The position numbers were made by a program, and so were the translations under genes. From the NCBI RefSeq assembly GCF_002000485.1, contig NZ_MLAJ01000010.1, positions 1-64,000 on the forward strand: a DNA stretch of 64,000 nt, read 5' to 3'. Below the pieces are notes generated by a model. It saw nothing but the letters and a program-made list of their open reading frames with translations, ran no database searches and had not been told where the DNA came from. Within the stretch, counting starts at the first letter, position 1, and the number at the start of each line of letters is the position of its first letter. Origin of the DNA: Rodentibacter ratti. Lineage in GTDB: Bacteria > Pseudomonadota > Gammaproteobacteria > Enterobacterales > Pasteurellaceae. Shown here piece by piece: positions 47,586 through 57,612 of the stretch.

Positions 47586-48443
47586 ATGGAAATTATCATT
47601 ATCAGCGGTCGCTCCGGAGCGGGAAAATCAGTGGCATTGCGCGCACTGGAAGATATGGGCTACTATTGTGTTGATAATCTTCCCCTTGATTTATTACCTC
47701 AACTCACAGAAATTTTAGCCAAAAATCAAACTGCTGTTGCAATTAGCCTTGATATCCGTAATTTACCCGAATCGACACAATCCCTTGAGCAAATTCTGGC
47801 GGACATTCAACGCCATTATGCCACCAAAATTATTTTTTTGGATTCCGATCGTAGCACACTCATTCGTCGATATAGTGATTCTCGTCGGCTTCACCCTCTT
47901 TCAGCCGATGATCTCTCCCTTGAAGCCGCCATTGATGCTGAACATCAACAATTAGAGCCATTGTTGCAACACGCAAGTTTTATTATTGATACCACCCATA
48001 TTTCTACCCATACTCTAGCGGAAAAATTGCGTGAATTTTTACGGGGCAATACGGAAAAAGAATTAAAAATTATTGTAGAGTCCTTCGGTTTTAAATACGG
48101 TATTCCTCTTGATGCGGACTACGTATTTGATGTTCGTTTTTTGCCTAATCCGCACTGGGATCCGGAACTTCGCCCAATGACTGGGTTAGACGAACCTGTC
48201 GCCCGTTTTTTAAGTAGTCATGATGATGTCAATAATTTCATCTATCTCACCCGTAATTACATTGAAACATGGTTACCGATGTTAGAACAAAACAACCGCA
48301 GCTATTTAACTATTGCCATCGGCTGTACCGGAGGAAAACATCGTTCGGTGTACATTGCTCAACAACTTGGTGAATATTTCCAAGCTAAAGGGAAGAATGT
48401 GAAAATTCAGCATAAATCCTTAGAAAAAAATAAAAACAAATAG
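47586..48443 (+). CDS. rapZ: RNase adapter protein RapZ
   Basis: RapZ in E. coli binds the small RNA GlmZ and delivers it to RNase E when glucosamine 6-phosphate is plentiful. Walker A GRSGAGKS (residues 8-15), the GYYCVDNLP segment, IIFLDSD and the C-terminal [14 protein letters not shown] are conserved. Length 285 is normal. GAGGGA precedes the ATG. A GlmZ or GlmY gene is not seen in the window. Confidence 0.96.
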   Translation: MEIIIISGRSGAGKSVALRALEDMGYYCVDNLPLDLLPQLTEILAKNQTAVAISLDIRNLPESTQSLEQILADIQRHYATKIIFLDSDRSTLIRRYSDSRRLHPLSADDLSLEAAIDAEHQQLEPLLQHASFIIDTTHISTHTLAEKLREFLRGNTEKELKIIVESFGFKYGIPLDADYVFDVRFLPNPHWDPELRPMTGLDEPVARFLSSHDDVNNFIYLTRNYIETWLPMLEQNNRSYLTIAIGCTGGKHRSVYIAQQLGEYFQAKGKNVKIQHKSLEKNKNK

Positions 48444-48446
48444 ACA

Positions 48447-48477
48447 AAAAGTGCGGTTAAAATTAACCGCACTTTTG
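48447..48477. terminator. Bidirectional inverted uptake-sequence terminator
   Basis: AAAAGTGCGGTTAA (48447-48460) and TTAACCGCACTTTT (48463-48476) form the stem between the converging rapZ and M15 peptidase genes. Confidence 0.75.
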
Positions 48478-49158
48478 CTATACCATAAATTGTTCAAAAA
48501 TTTGCTCTATATGCTTCCGCAAAATATCTTTCCCACCAATTTCCTCATTTTGCCAAGCGTGTAATAAAATCTCAGGCGAAAATTGCACCCTTGCCCGCTC
48601 CGCTAAAGGTAAATAGCTAATATGCCAAGGCTCACGTCCGATTTTTTTACCTATTGGTTGCTGCATAAAAGGAAGGGTAAAATCAAAGTGCGGTAGATTT
48701 TCAGCGAGAAATTCACTTAACTCAAAAAAATAGCCGCCTTTTTCATATTCCCAAGGTTCAAGCTGTAATGATTGCCCTTGTGGTAAAAGATCAGGATCGA
48801 AAATATCAATTTCCGTTCCCCAGTGATGACGACTTCCTCCCGGCAATGCCGACCAACGTAAAATAGCTTGGCATTTTTGCCAATCGTTCAATAGAGTTAA
48901 ATCCAAACGAGAGCCTTCATCATCATGTACCTTTCGTTCACCGTTAAATTTACCATTCCAAATTAACTGCTGGCGTTGAAAATCTCGAAAGCTGCTTGCC
49001 GGCTGTAAATTAAAGCCATTTTCAACCGCACATTGCTGCAAACTTTGAAATGCCAGTAGCGCCTCTTTCTGCAAAAAATGGTTTGTCGAAAAAGGACAAG
49101 GCAAATTCACCAAATGTTCCCGTGATTTGCCTGTGAGCATTACCGTAGTTAGTTTCAT
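48478..49158 (-). CDS. VanY/M15B-type D-alanyl-D-alanine carboxypeptidase-like protein
   Basis: A 226-residue zinc peptidase of family M15B. The first metal motif is SRHHWGTEIDIFD (S-x-H-x-x-G-x-x-x-D) near residue 110 and the second EPWHISYLP near residue 178; PASSFRDFQRQ is the usual arginine-containing substrate segment. The family trims D-alanine from peptidoglycan stem peptides. No signal peptide is apparent, so it might act inside the cell on recycled peptides, which is inference. It starts one base after the dapE stop, in the same transcript. Confidence 0.88.
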   Translation of the reverse strand: MKLTTVMLTGKSREHLVNLPCPFSTNHFLQKEALLAFQSLQQCAVENGFNLQPASSFRDFQRQQLIWNGKFNGERKVHDDEGSRLDLTLLNDWQKCQAILRWSALPGGSRHHWGTEIDIFDPDLLPQGQSLQLEPWEYEKGGYFFELSEFLAENLPHFDFTLPFMQQPIGKKIGREPWHISYLPLAERARVQFSPEILLHAWQNEEIGGKDILRKHIEQIFEQFMV

Positions 49159-50298
49159 TTATTTATCCTTATCCAAAAGATTTACAATCATTTGATAATA
49201 AACTTCCCCACACTTAGCCAAATCATCACAGCTGACAGATTCATTCACTTTATGAATAGTCACATTAAGCGGCCCAAACTCCACCACTTCAGCTCCCATT
49301 AACGCAATAAAGCGGCCATCAGACGTACCTCCACCGGTTTCAAGTTTCGGTGTAACACCTGTTATTTCTTGAATGCTATCTACCAACGCATTTACTAATT
49401 TACCCGGTTTGGTTAAAAATGGTTTACCTGAAAGATTCCATTCTATACGATAATTCAAACCATGTTTTTCTAGCATTTCCGCTACGTTTTGCTTAATCAG
49501 ATCGTCGGTAATTTCCGTACAGTAGCGTAAATTAAATTGTACGTAAAGTTCACCCGGAATCACATTATTACTGCCGGTGCCTGACTGAATATTGGCTATT
49601 TGCAATCCTGTCGGTGGAAAAAATTCATTGCCGTTATCCCATCGATAAGTAGTGAGCTCTTTCAAAAATGGCAATGCTTTATGAATGGGATTATCCGCCA
49701 AATGAGGATAAGCAACATGTCCTTGAATACCTTGAATATACAAATTTCCGGTGATAGAACCACGGCGTCCGTTTTTTACCACATCACCCAAGATTTTTGA
49801 GCTAGAAGGTTCCCCCACCATACAGTAGGTAATGTTTTCTTCCCGTTCCATCAACGTTTCCACCACACGAACTGTGCCGTCTTTCGCCGCGGCCTCTTCA
49901 TCGGAAGTAATCAATAAAGCGATAGTTCCTTGATGTTGCGGATTATTTTTTACATAGTTTTCCGCCGCAACTACCATTGCCGCTAAAGATCCTTTCATAT
50001 CCGCAGCGCCCCGCCCATAAAGCATATCGCCGACAATTTCCGCAGAAAAAGGAGGATAACTCCATTGAGTTTCATCGCCAACAGGCACCACATCCGTATG
50101 ACCGGCAAAGGCAATCACAGGTTCCCTCGTACCGTGCTTAGCCCAAAGATTTAAGGTATCGTTAAAAGGAAGCCATTCAATTTCAAACCCGAGTTTTGTC
50201 AAACGTTCCGCAATCAACTTTTGGCAGCCTTCGTCATTCGGGCTGATAGAAGGACGGCGAATTAATTCTTGTGCTAATTGCACGATCTTTTCTTTCAT
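49159..50298 (-). CDS. dapE: Succinyl-diaminopimelate desuccinylase DapE
   Basis: DapE removes succinate from N-succinyl-L,L-diaminopimelate in lysine and peptidoglycan precursor synthesis. The di-zinc M20 motifs are [12 protein letters not shown] (H68 region), [10 protein letters not shown] (bridging aspartate) and [10 protein letters not shown] (catalytic glutamate), with the late histidine in [11 protein letters not shown]. Length 379 equals the H. influenzae enzyme. Upstream yffB is 27 bases away on the same strand. Confidence 0.97.
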   Translation of the reverse strand: MKEKIVQLAQELIRRPSISPNDEGCQKLIAERLTKLGFEIEWLPFNDTLNLWAKHGTREPVIAFAGHTDVVPVGDETQWSYPPFSAEIVGDMLYGRGAADMKGSLAAMVVAAENYVKNNPQHQGTIALLITSDEEAAAKDGTVRVVETLMEREENITYCMVGEPSSSKILGDVVKNGRRGSITGNLYIQGIQGHVAYPHLADNPIHKALPFLKELTTYRWDNGNEFFPPTGLQIANIQSGTGSNNVIPGELYVQFNLRYCTEITDDLIKQNVAEMLEKHGLNYRIEWNLSGKPFLTKPGKLVNALVDSIQEITGVTPKLETGGGTSDGRFIALMGAEVVEFGPLNVTIHKVNESVSCDDLAKCGEVYYQMIVNLLDKDK

Positions 50299-50325
50299 AA
50301 AAACACCTTAAATTTTAACCGCACT

Positions 50326-50670
50326 TTAGGCGAATGCCTTTTCATATTCTTTCACATCAAATCCGATTAATGCCTTTCCATCTTGCATAATAATCGGGCG
50401 TTTAATTAAAGTCGGATTTTCCGCTAATACACTAAGTGCGGTTGTTTTTGACAATGTTTTTTTCACCTCATCATCTAAATTCCGCCAAGTGGTACTGCGC
50501 TTGTTTACCAAATTTTCCCAACCGAATTGGGCTTCCGCCTGTTGTAAAAAATCCTTATCCAACCCATCCACACGATAATCATGCAATTTATGTTCAATAT
50601 GGTGATCCGCCAACCATTTCAACGCCTTTTTCACCGTGTCGCAGTTTTTAATACCATAAATAACAATCAC
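50326..50670 (-). CDS. yffB: ArsC/Spx-family protein YffB
   Basis: A 114-residue thioredoxin-fold protein of the ArsC/Spx group. The single active cysteine lies in GIKNCDTVKKA (C10) and the C-terminal arginine-proline segment reads LIKRPIIMQDGKALIGF. E. coli YffB binds glutathione; true arsenate reduction is doubtful. It lies between dapE and an ADP-ribosylglycohydrolase; in H. influenzae the neighbour on this side is htpG. Confidence 0.9.
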   Translation of the reverse strand: MIVIYGIKNCDTVKKALKWLADHHIEHKLHDYRVDGLDKDFLQQAEAQFGWENLVNKRSTTWRNLDDEVKKTLSKTTALSVLAENPTLIKRPIIMQDGKALIGFDVKEYEKAFA

Positions 50671-50680
50671 ACTATACTCC

Positions 50681-51577
50681 TTACATTTTTAATAATTGCA
50701 ATGTTAAATTTTCAATATCTTCTTTTCGATATAAACAGTCTAACCAATTTTTCGGGATATTTGTAACACCATAGTAAGCACCGGCAATCTGTCCACAAAT
50801 TGAGGCATTCGAATCTGCATCATCTCCAAGGTTTGCTGCCATTAAAACCGCATCGCGGAAATTATCTGTATTCCAAAATGCCCAAAGTGCTACTTCTAAG
50901 CTGTCTATTACATATCCCACGCTTCCAACATCATCTGACTTTTTGTTCTTAAATCCCCCAAGACAAATTTCTGTTAGCTTATCAAATTGTAATGCATCTT
51001 CATTTTTAAATAATTGTTCTTTAGGAAGCCCTTGAAAAATACGCAAAATCAATTTAGAAAAATATAGACAAGATTGAATGGCTTCTGCTGTTGCATGAGT
51101 TGTTTTTGAACTTAATTCAGTATATTTAAAAACATCTTCAGGAGAACGGTGATAACGTAAAATTACAGGCATTAAACGCATTAACGAGCCATTACCGGAA
51201 TATTTCGAATCTGTTCGGTGAGTATATGGATTACCTGTTTTTTTAAATTCACCTAACATAAATGCAACTTGCTTCCCAATACCAAAAGTATATGGAAGAC
51301 TCGAATTTTTCCCTGTACTTGCCCATTCATAATAACGATTCATTTGATCCATGGGATCAAAATCCGGTTTAGACGTTAAACTTTCAGCTAAGCAAATTGC
51401 CATTGAAGTATCATCCGTCCAATGACCTTTAGGTAAACGAAACTTTCCACCACTCCTCATATCGTCTAACGCTTTAAAACTCCCTCTAGGGCAAAACTCT
51501 ACAACTGAACCTAAAGCATCTCCACAAGCCAATCCTAAAAAACCACCTAACGCCCTATCTTCAATGCTAAACATCAT
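50681..51577 (-). CDS. ADP-ribosylglycohydrolase (DraG/ARH family)
   Basis: A 298-residue DraG-type hydrolase that should remove ADP-ribose from proteins or small molecules. The dimagnesium site is visible in GHWTDDTSMAICLA and in LGDDADSNASICGQIAG, with GLACGDALGS at the start and KTTHATAEA in the middle. GAGGAG precedes the start. No ADP-ribosyltransferase is encoded nearby. The gene is AT-rich, holds no uptake sequence, and lies between yffB and htpG, which are adjacent in H. influenzae, so it looks like an insertion. An intrinsic terminator lies in the 66 bases after htpG, leaving its promoter unclear. Confidence 0.9.
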   Translation of the reverse strand: MMFSIEDRALGGFLGLACGDALGSVVEFCPRGSFKALDDMRSGGKFRLPKGHWTDDTSMAICLAESLTSKPDFDPMDQMNRYYEWASTGKNSSLPYTFGIGKQVAFMLGEFKKTGNPYTHRTDSKYSGNGSLMRLMPVILRYHRSPEDVFKYTELSSKTTHATAEAIQSCLYFSKLILRIFQGLPKEQLFKNEDALQFDKLTEICLGGFKNKKSDDVGSVGYVIDSLEVALWAFWNTDNFRDAVLMAANLGDDADSNASICGQIAGAYYGVTNIPKNWLDCLYRKEDIENLTLQLLKM

Positions 51578-51593
51578 GTATTCTCCTCAAAAA

Positions 51594-51625
51594 TAAAAAA
51601 TCCCTACTCAAACGAATAGGGATTT
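51594..51625 (-). terminator. Intrinsic terminator of htpG
   Basis: AATCCCTA (51599-51606) pairs with TAGGGATT (51617-51624). On the minus strand it runs into TTTTTTATTTTT. Confidence 0.8.
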
Positions 51626-51643
51626 TAACCGAAACTCAGGTGA

Positions 51644-53524
51644 TTAACCTAACAACTTATTCACTCGTTTAATAAAGGCTACCGGATTTTCTAAAGCGCC
51701 ACGCTCGGCAAGCATCGCTTGTTCAAGCAATAATTCGATCCAGTCGGCAAATTGGGCTTCGTCTGCCATGTCAGCGACTTTTTTCACTAAATGATGTTCC
51801 GGATTAAGCTCAAAAGTATATTTCACTTCCGGTACAGGCTGACCTGCTGCGGCAAAGAGTTTTGCCATTTGGGTTGTCATTTGATCATTATCGGTAGAAA
51901 CCACCGCCGGGGTGTCCGTTAAACGGTGGGTTAGGCGAACCGCTTTGACACGATCACCCAATAGGGTTTTCACACGATCCACAAAACTTTCAAAGGCTTT
52001 ATCCTGCTCTTTTTGTTCCGCTTCCTCTTTATCCGCTAAATCACCCAAATCCAAATCCGCTTTGCTAATGGTTTGCAATGGTTTTCCGTCAAACTCGGTT
52101 AAGTAGCTCAACATCCATTCATCAATGCGATCGGATAATAATAAGACTTCAATACCTTTTTTGTTGAATAATTCCAAATGCGGGCTGTTTTTCGCCGCCA
52201 CATAGCTATCTGCCGTGATGTAATAAATGGCTTTTTGCCCTTCTTTCATACGGGAAACATAGTCTTCCAAAGAAACAGTTTGCTCACTGCTGTCATGATG
52301 GGTGGAGGCAAAACGTAATAATTTCGCAATGGTTTCTTTGTTGCCAAAATCTTCCGCCGGACCTTCTTTCAACACGAGGCCAAATTCTTTCCAGAATTGT
52401 TGGTATTTTTCCCCATCGTCTTTCGCTAATTTTTCCAACATTTGGAGAGAGCGTTTGGTTAGGGCTTTACGTAATGCCACCGTGACTTTATTGTCTTGTA
52501 AAATTTCACGGGAAACGTTTAACGGTAAATCGTTACTATCAATTAAACCGCGCATAAAACGCAGATAATTCGGCATAAATTGTTCCGCATCATCCATAAT
52601 AAACACACGTTGAACGTAGAGTTTCAAGCCATGTTTATGCTCACGATTAAATAAATCCCAAGGGGCTTTGGATGGCACATAAAGGAGGCTGGTGTATTCC
52701 TGATTACCTTCCACTTTGTTATGCGCCCATAAAAGCGGATCGGCAAAATCATGGCTTAAATGTTTATAAAATTCTTTATATTCCTCATCGGAGATCTCAT
52801 TTTTACTGCGAGTCCAAAGCGCATCGGATTTATTAATTTTCTCCCATTTTTCACCGGTTTCTTTGCCTTCATCATCGTATTCTTTAGTCAGCATTTCCAC
52901 CGGAAGACCGATATGATCGGAATATTTGCCAATCACCTCACGCAAACGCCATTCATTTAAGAATTCTTTTTCATCCTCACGCAAATGCAAAATCACATCT
53001 GTACCACGGGATTTTTTCTCAATGTCGGCAACCGAGTATTCCCCTTCTCCGGCAGATTCCCAAATCACACCTTTACCGGCATCTTCGCCTGCCGCTCGGG
53101 TTTTAACCGTCACTTTATCTGCCACAATAAAGGCAGAATAGAAGCCCACACCGAATTGACCGATAAGTTGGCTATCTTTGGCTTGGTCGCTGCCAAGGGC
53201 ATTCAAAAACTCTTTAGTGCCGGATTTTGCAATCGTGCCTAAATGATCGATGATCTGCTCACGGGTCATCCCAATACCGTTATCGCTGATAGTTAATGTG
53301 CCTTTATCACTATCAAAGCTAATACGCACACGTAATTCTCCGTCATTTTCATAAAGCTCCGGATTGGAAAGCGCTTTAAAACGAAGCTTATCCGCCGCAT
53401 CAGAGGCATTGGAAATCAGTTCACGCAGGAAAATTTCTTTATTGGAATATAAAGAATGAATCATTAATTGTAATAGTTGTTTGACTTCCGATTGGAAACC
53501 ACGGGTTTCTTGATTTTGAGACAT
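51644..53524 (-). CDS. htpG: Chaperone HtpG (bacterial Hsp90)
   Basis: A 626-residue Hsp90. The GHKL ATPase pocket is seen in [25 protein letters not shown] and [11 protein letters not shown]. Middle-domain segments [10 protein letters not shown] and the catalytic arginine follow, and the dimerisation domain ends the protein. Upstream 120 bases to the outer-membrane protein gene hold its promoter and the next gene's terminator; no clear heat-shock promoter was found. Confidence 0.97.
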   Translation of the reverse strand: MSQNQETRGFQSEVKQLLQLMIHSLYSNKEIFLRELISNASDAADKLRFKALSNPELYENDGELRVRISFDSDKGTLTISDNGIGMTREQIIDHLGTIAKSGTKEFLNALGSDQAKDSQLIGQFGVGFYSAFIVADKVTVKTRAAGEDAGKGVIWESAGEGEYSVADIEKKSRGTDVILHLREDEKEFLNEWRLREVIGKYSDHIGLPVEMLTKEYDDEGKETGEKWEKINKSDALWTRSKNEISDEEYKEFYKHLSHDFADPLLWAHNKVEGNQEYTSLLYVPSKAPWDLFNREHKHGLKLYVQRVFIMDDAEQFMPNYLRFMRGLIDSNDLPLNVSREILQDNKVTVALRKALTKRSLQMLEKLAKDDGEKYQQFWKEFGLVLKEGPAEDFGNKETIAKLLRFASTHHDSSEQTVSLEDYVSRMKEGQKAIYYITADSYVAAKNSPHLELFNKKGIEVLLLSDRIDEWMLSYLTEFDGKPLQTISKADLDLGDLADKEEAEQKEQDKAFESFVDRVKTLLGDRVKAVRLTHRLTDTPAVVSTDNDQMTTQMAKLFAAAGQPVPEVKYTFELNPEHHLVKKVADMADEAQFADWIELLLEQAMLAERGALENPVAFIKRVNKLLG

Positions 53525-53608
53525 AGTTTTTCCTTATAAAATGAAATAAGTAAAAATTGAATGTCACAGATATAAGAATGAAAACAGAATTTTCAAGGGG
53601 AAAAAGAA

Positions 53609-53640
53609 AAAGAGCGGTTGATTTTACCGCTCTTTTAAGA
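53609..53640 (-). terminator. Hairpin terminator of the outer-membrane protein gene
   Basis: AAGAGCGGT (53610-53618) pairs with ACCGCTCTT (53626-53634), T-rich on the minus strand. The arms resemble an uptake pair but have AAGAGCGGT, one base off the core. Confidence 0.7.
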
Positions 53641-53648
53641 AAGATAAA

Positions 53649-54158
53649 CTAGAACTCGTAGCCTACGCCTACTTTTGCGCCATAGTTATTCACATTGGTG
53701 TCATCAAAACTACCTAAACGGTTATATTCAACACCGCCATTTGCATACCATTTTTCATCTAATTTATATTTGGCACCGGCAACAACCCCATAACCTACTT
53801 TAGTATCGGAAGAACTTTTATAAGGTTGGTCTGCACGGTTATCATATTTAAATTTATTCGCGGCTACACGTGCACCAACATAAGGTTGTACATTCGAATC
53901 CACATCAAAATCATATAATACGGAAGCGCCAATACCTTGAATTTTCGCCCCTTCAATTTTACCATGATGAGTGTAATCCCCTGCGACACGCACGTTACCT
54001 AATTTATAACCCACTGCTACTCGAGGTTCTATTTTCGTTTTACTGCTACCATTTGCTTTTGTTTTTGAGACACCAATATCGCCTTCAGCATAAACACCGG
54101 CATTTGCGGTTGAAACAATAGCAAAAGCACCTAAAACGATTAATAATGATTTTTTCAT
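53649..54158 (-). CDS. Small opacity-type outer-membrane beta-barrel protein
   Basis: A 169-residue protein with a clear Sec signal peptide (MKKSLLIVLGAFAIVSTANA) and a mature part of alternating strands ending in VGVGYEF, the C-terminal phenylalanine signal for barrel assembly. This is the opacity/OmpX-like eight-strand pattern. GGAG precedes the ATG at 54158; the frame extends five codons further. Opacity-like proteins occur at this place next to sprT-metK in Haemophilus. Surface exposure and adhesion are possible but not shown. Confidence 0.85.
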   Translation of the reverse strand: MKKSLLIVLGAFAIVSTANAGVYAEGDIGVSKTKANGSSKTKIEPRVAVGYKLGNVRVAGDYTHHGKIEGAKIQGIGASVLYDFDVDSNVQPYVGARVAANKFKYDNRADQPYKSSSDTKVGYGVVAGAKYKLDEKWYANGGVEYNRLGSFDDTNVNNYGAKVGVGYEF

Positions 54159-54207
54159 GGAAAGCTCCTTCATTTAATTGCAAATTAACGCTCAGAATAT
54201 AGCATAG

Positions 54208-54723
54208 CTATGCTTTATTTTCACCGATAAAAACCAATTTCCCTTTACACTTTCGGCATAAATATTCCACGCCTTCTTTTAAAATTCGATTATGGCGGCG
54301 AACACTCAAAGAATGAGTTCGGCAAGAACAACGATATTCAAAGGTTTTCCCTTGAACATTTTGCACATCAAATTGATGACAAGTATCCGCAGGTAAATGA
54401 AAAACCTCATTCATCACCCCCTGCCATTCTCTGCCATGGGGCTTCACCCTTCCGAATACCTGATACACAATTAAATGCGCTAATTCATGGGGAACAACTT
54501 GATGAATAAATTCTTGTGTATTTTCAAGCAATAAAGTGCGGTTAAATTGGATTTCGTTTTTTTGTAAATACGCCACCCCGGCTTTCACCCCTCGCAAATC
54601 ATAATTTATCGTTGGCATGGGAAAGGCACGTTTAAAATAATCTTCTGCAAGACGCAAAGATTCGACAAGTTTACGCTGAACCTGCATTTTTAAATGACGG
54701 AATTGAGTTTGTGATGAAAGCAT
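54208..54723 (-). CDS. sprT: SprT family zinc metalloprotein
   Basis: SprT proteins resemble the protease domain of SPRTN; bacterial function is poorly known. The zinc motif [10 protein letters not shown] (HExxH) lies about residue 80 and the C-terminal zinc ribbon is made by YRCSCRTH and YLCRKCKG. The frame is open 15 codons upstream, but that part is the terminator of metK (54739-54762), so I start at the ATG at 54723 (171 residues). Neither this ATG nor the next one has a good ribosome site. Confidence 0.88.
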   Translation of the reverse strand: MLSSQTQFRHLKMQVQRKLVESLRLAEDYFKRAFPMPTINYDLRGVKAGVAYLQKNEIQFNRTLLLENTQEFIHQVVPHELAHLIVYQVFGRVKPHGREWQGVMNEVFHLPADTCHQFDVQNVQGKTFEYRCSCRTHSLSVRRHNRILKEGVEYLCRKCKGKLVFIGENKA

Positions 54724-54734
54724 AAAACTGAAAA

Positions 54735-54765
54735 AATAAAAACCGCCAAAAATAGCGGTTTTAAT
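54735..54765 (-). terminator. Intrinsic terminator of metK
   Basis: AAAACCGC (54739-54746) pairs with GCGGTTTT (54755-54762). On the minus strand the stem runs into TTTTTATTTTTTC. Confidence 0.82.
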
Positions 54766-54779
54766 CATTTATAATAGGA

Positions 54780-55934
54780 TTATTTCAACCCTGCCGCTGC
54801 ACGCAATTCTTCTACACGATCCACTTTTTCCCATGGGAATTGCTCACGGCCAAAATGACCATAAGCGGCAGTTTCACGATAAATTGGTTTAATTAAATCA
54901 AGCATTTTAATTAAACCATAAGGGCGTAAATCAAAGAATTCACGTACTAATGCCACCAATAATTCATTGGCGACTTTACCCGTACCAAAGGTTTCCACCA
55001 TAATAGAAGTCGGTTCTGCCACGCCAATAGCATAAGAAAGTTGAATTTCACAGCGATCTGCCAAACCGGCTGCCACAATATTTTTCGCCACATAACGTGC
55101 TGCATACGCCGCAGAACGATCCACTTTTGACGGATCTTTACCGGAGAACGCACCTCCGCCATGACGAGCCGCACCACCGTAAGTATCCACAATAATTTTA
55201 CGACCGGTTAAACCGCAGTCCCCCATTGGCCCACCAATCACAAAGCGTCCCGTCGGATTAATAAAGAATTTGGTGTCTTTTGAAAGCCATTCACTTGGCA
55301 ATACCGGTTTGATGATTTCTTCCATCACCCCTTCGTGAAGATCTTTTTGATTGATGTCTTCTGAATGCTGAGTAGAAAGTACGACCGCATCCACACCCAC
55401 AATTTTGTTATCTTCGTATTTTAATGTGACTTGGCTTTTCGCATCAGGGCGTAACCAGGCTAATTTACCGCTTTTACGCACTTCCGCTTGTTTTTGCATC
55501 AAACGATGGGCATAAGTAATGGCAGCCGGCATAAACACTTCCGTTTCATTAGTGGCATAACCGAACATAATCCCTTGGTCGCCAGCCCCTTGATCTAATG
55601 GGTTTTCACGATCCACACCTTGGTTAATATCCGCAGACTGTTTACCAATGGCATTTAATACCGCACAAGAATGGCCGTCAAAGCCCATATCGGAATGTTC
55701 ATAACCAATATCACAAATCACTTTTCGGGTGAGATTTTCAATATCCACCCAAGCCGATGTAGTAATTTCACCGCCCACTAATGCCATACCTGTTTTCACA
55801 TAGGTTTCACAGGCAACACGGGCTTTGGGATCTTGTTTTAAAATTTCATCAAGTACCGCATCAGAAATCTGATCGGCAATTTTATCCGGATGTCCCTCAG
55901 ACACAGATTCCGAGGTAAATAAATAACTAGACAT
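54780..55934 (-). CDS. metK: S-adenosylmethionine synthetase MetK
   Basis: MetK makes S-adenosylmethionine from methionine and ATP. Signature segments [26 protein letters not shown] and [19 protein letters not shown] are present. The ATG at 55934, with AGAGAAG before it, gives 384 residues (E. coli 384); 31 more open codons upstream run through the MetJ operator and promoter and are rejected. The operator at 55948-55971 predicts repression by MetJ with SAM, the product of this enzyme. Confidence 0.97.
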   Translation of the reverse strand: MSSYLFTSESVSEGHPDKIADQISDAVLDEILKQDPKARVACETYVKTGMALVGGEITTSAWVDIENLTRKVICDIGYEHSDMGFDGHSCAVLNAIGKQSADINQGVDRENPLDQGAGDQGIMFGYATNETEVFMPAAITYAHRLMQKQAEVRKSGKLAWLRPDAKSQVTLKYEDNKIVGVDAVVLSTQHSEDINQKDLHEGVMEEIIKPVLPSEWLSKDTKFFINPTGRFVIGGPMGDCGLTGRKIIVDTYGGAARHGGGAFSGKDPSKVDRSAAYAARYVAKNIVAAGLADRCEIQLSYAIGVAEPTSIMVETFGTGKVANELLVALVREFFDLRPYGLIKMLDLIKPIYRETAAYGHFGREQFPWEKVDRVEELRAAAGLK

Positions 55935-55947
55935 AATCTTCTCTTTT

Positions 55948-55971
55948 AGATGTATTGACGTATAGACGGCT
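55948..55971 (-). promoter_or_regulatory. Three tandem MetJ (met) boxes
   Basis: On the plus strand AGATGTAT, TGACGTAT and AGACGGCT follow each other without gaps; they match AGACGTCT at 6, 6 and 7 of 8 bases. They begin directly downstream of the metK -10. Confidence 0.8.
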
Positions 55972-55999
55972 ATAATACGAATTTTAGATGAAGAATCAA
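55972..55999 (-). promoter_or_regulatory. Promoter of metK
   Basis: Minus strand TTGATT (55994-55999), 16-base spacer, TATTAT (55972-55977), abutting the MetJ boxes. Confidence 0.6.
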
Positions 56000-56005
56000 G
56001 CACTA

Positions 56006-56575
56006 TTATGGGGTAATATTTAACCAATTTCTCAAAATTTGCTCACCATATTCCGACATATAGGATTCCGGATGAAACTGAACACCATAAATCGGTAAAA
56101 ATTTATGCTGCATTGCCATCATCACATTCTCATCACAAACTGCAGTGATCACTAATTCTTCGGGAAAATGTTCAGCCTGTACCGCCCAAGAATGGTATAA
56201 CCCAATATCAAATTCCACCGGCAAGCCCAAAAACAACGGTGAATTTGACCGCACTTTTAACCGCCGTTTTTGCCCATGGCGAACTTGTTTTAGGTTATAA
56301 AGCCTTCCACCAAAAAACTCACACAAGGTTTGATGCCCCAAACAGACTCCAAGAATGGATTTTTGCTGATGATAACGTGCCAACATCGCAAAAAGTTGAG
56401 GGTAAGCCCTTGGCACATCCGGCCCCGGCGAAATTAAAAGATGGCTATAAAATTCAGGCGTGTTTTCCTGCAAATCTTCCACATTGACCACCTCAAAAGA
56501 CACCCCAAGGCGGCGAACAAGCTCTACTAAATTGAAGGTAAAAGAGTCGTGATTATCAATAATAAGTAATTTCAT
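56006..56575 (-). CDS. pabA: Glutamine amidotransferase PabA/TrpG
   Basis: The glutaminase subunit that supplies ammonia to an aminodeoxychorismate or anthranilate synthase. The triad is C in LGVCLGHQT and H/E in [11 protein letters not shown]. Starting at [15 protein letters not shown] gives 189 residues; ten codons upstream begin with a TTG and lack a ribosome site. It is divergent from pabB (56 bases apart), which makes a folate role more likely than tryptophan. The product names PabA and TrpG cannot be separated by sequence alone. Confidence 0.9.
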   Translation of the reverse strand: MKLLIIDNHDSFTFNLVELVRRLGVSFEVVNVEDLQENTPEFYSHLLISPGPDVPRAYPQLFAMLARYHQQKSILGVCLGHQTLCEFFGGRLYNLKQVRHGQKRRLKVRSNSPLFLGLPVEFDIGLYHSWAVQAEHFPEELVITAVCDENVMMAMQHKFLPIYGVQFHPESYMSEYGEQILRNWLNITP

Positions 56576-56631
56576 AACTGCTTGGCTTTCGTTATAATCG
56601 GGCAATTTTACGCTAAATTAGAAATAGCACA

Positions 56632-57612
56632 ATGCAACATTTTATCCAGCAAGCCAATCAGTATGGGGCACAATCTCTGCCTTTCTTTTTTTTAATTGAT
56701 TTTGAACAACAAAAACCGTTAATTTTTCCTTTAGAAGAAGCCGCAAACCAAGGCATTTATTTTGATATTCAAGGTAAAACCAATTATATCGGTCAAGCCC
56801 ACCAAGCCGCCTCGATTGAAAAACATCCCGTTTCCTTTGCTCAATATCAGCAAAGTTTTGACCTTGTGCAACAGCAATTACAACAAGGAAACTCCTATTT
56901 ATTAAATTTAACCTATCCTACTGAAATTACAGGGAATATTGATTTTGAATCCCTTTTCAATCAAGCCACCGCTCCTTATAAATTGTGGCTAAAAAATCAA
57001 TTTGTTTGCTTTTCGCCAGAATGTTTTATCCATATTCAAGATAACAAAATTTTCACTTATCCTATGAAAGGCACAATCAATGCCGCTGTACCTGATGCTG
57101 AAAACCGATTGTTAAATGATGAAAAAGAACAACGTGAACACTACACCATTGTGGATTTAATGCGCAATGATCTCGCCATGGTGGCGAGCAATATTCAGGT
57201 AACAAAATTTCGTTATGTGGATCACATTGCCACACAAAAAGGCGAGATTTTGCAGACAAGTTCCGAGATTTGTGGTGAACTTGATGAAACATGGCAAAAA
57301 AATATTGGTGATATGCTTGCCACTTTATTGCCGGCTGGCTCGATTAGCGGCGCACCAAAAGAAAAAACAGTACAAATTATTCAACAAGCGGAACGCCAAC
57401 CCCGAGGTTATTACACTGGTATTTTTGGCCTTTTTGATGGTAAAAACCTACAAAGTGCAGTGGCCATTCGCTTTATCTCTCAAGTGAGTGAGAAATATTA
57501 TTTTCACAGCGGTGGCGGCATTACCATTCAAAGCCGTTTGGAAGACGAATATCAAGAATTACTCGAAAAAGTCTATTTACCCGCTTTTTGTCGAAACGAG
57601 GAGAAAAACTAA
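56632..57612 (+). CDS. pabB: Aminodeoxychorismate synthase component I PabB (short form)
   Basis: A chorismate-utilising enzyme that makes 4-amino-4-deoxychorismate for folate. The catalytic segments EREHYTIVDLMRNDLA near residue 170 (here EQREHYTIVD), SGAPKEKT and FHSGGGITIQS are intact. At 326 residues it lacks most of the N-terminal half of E. coli PabB (453) and keeps the chorismate-binding core, as in H. influenzae. The stop shares a base with the start of the next gene (TAATG), which is a pabC-like gene. Confidence 0.93.
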   Translation: MQHFIQQANQYGAQSLPFFFLIDFEQQKPLIFPLEEAANQGIYFDIQGKTNYIGQAHQAASIEKHPVSFAQYQQSFDLVQQQLQQGNSYLLNLTYPTEITGNIDFESLFNQATAPYKLWLKNQFVCFSPECFIHIQDNKIFTYPMKGTINAAVPDAENRLLNDEKEQREHYTIVDLMRNDLAMVASNIQVTKFRYVDHIATQKGEILQTSSEICGELDETWQKNIGDMLATLLPAGSISGAPKEKTVQIIQQAERQPRGYYTGIFGLFDGKNLQSAVAIRFISQVSEKYYFHSGGGITIQSRLEDEYQELLEKVYLPAFCRNEEKN

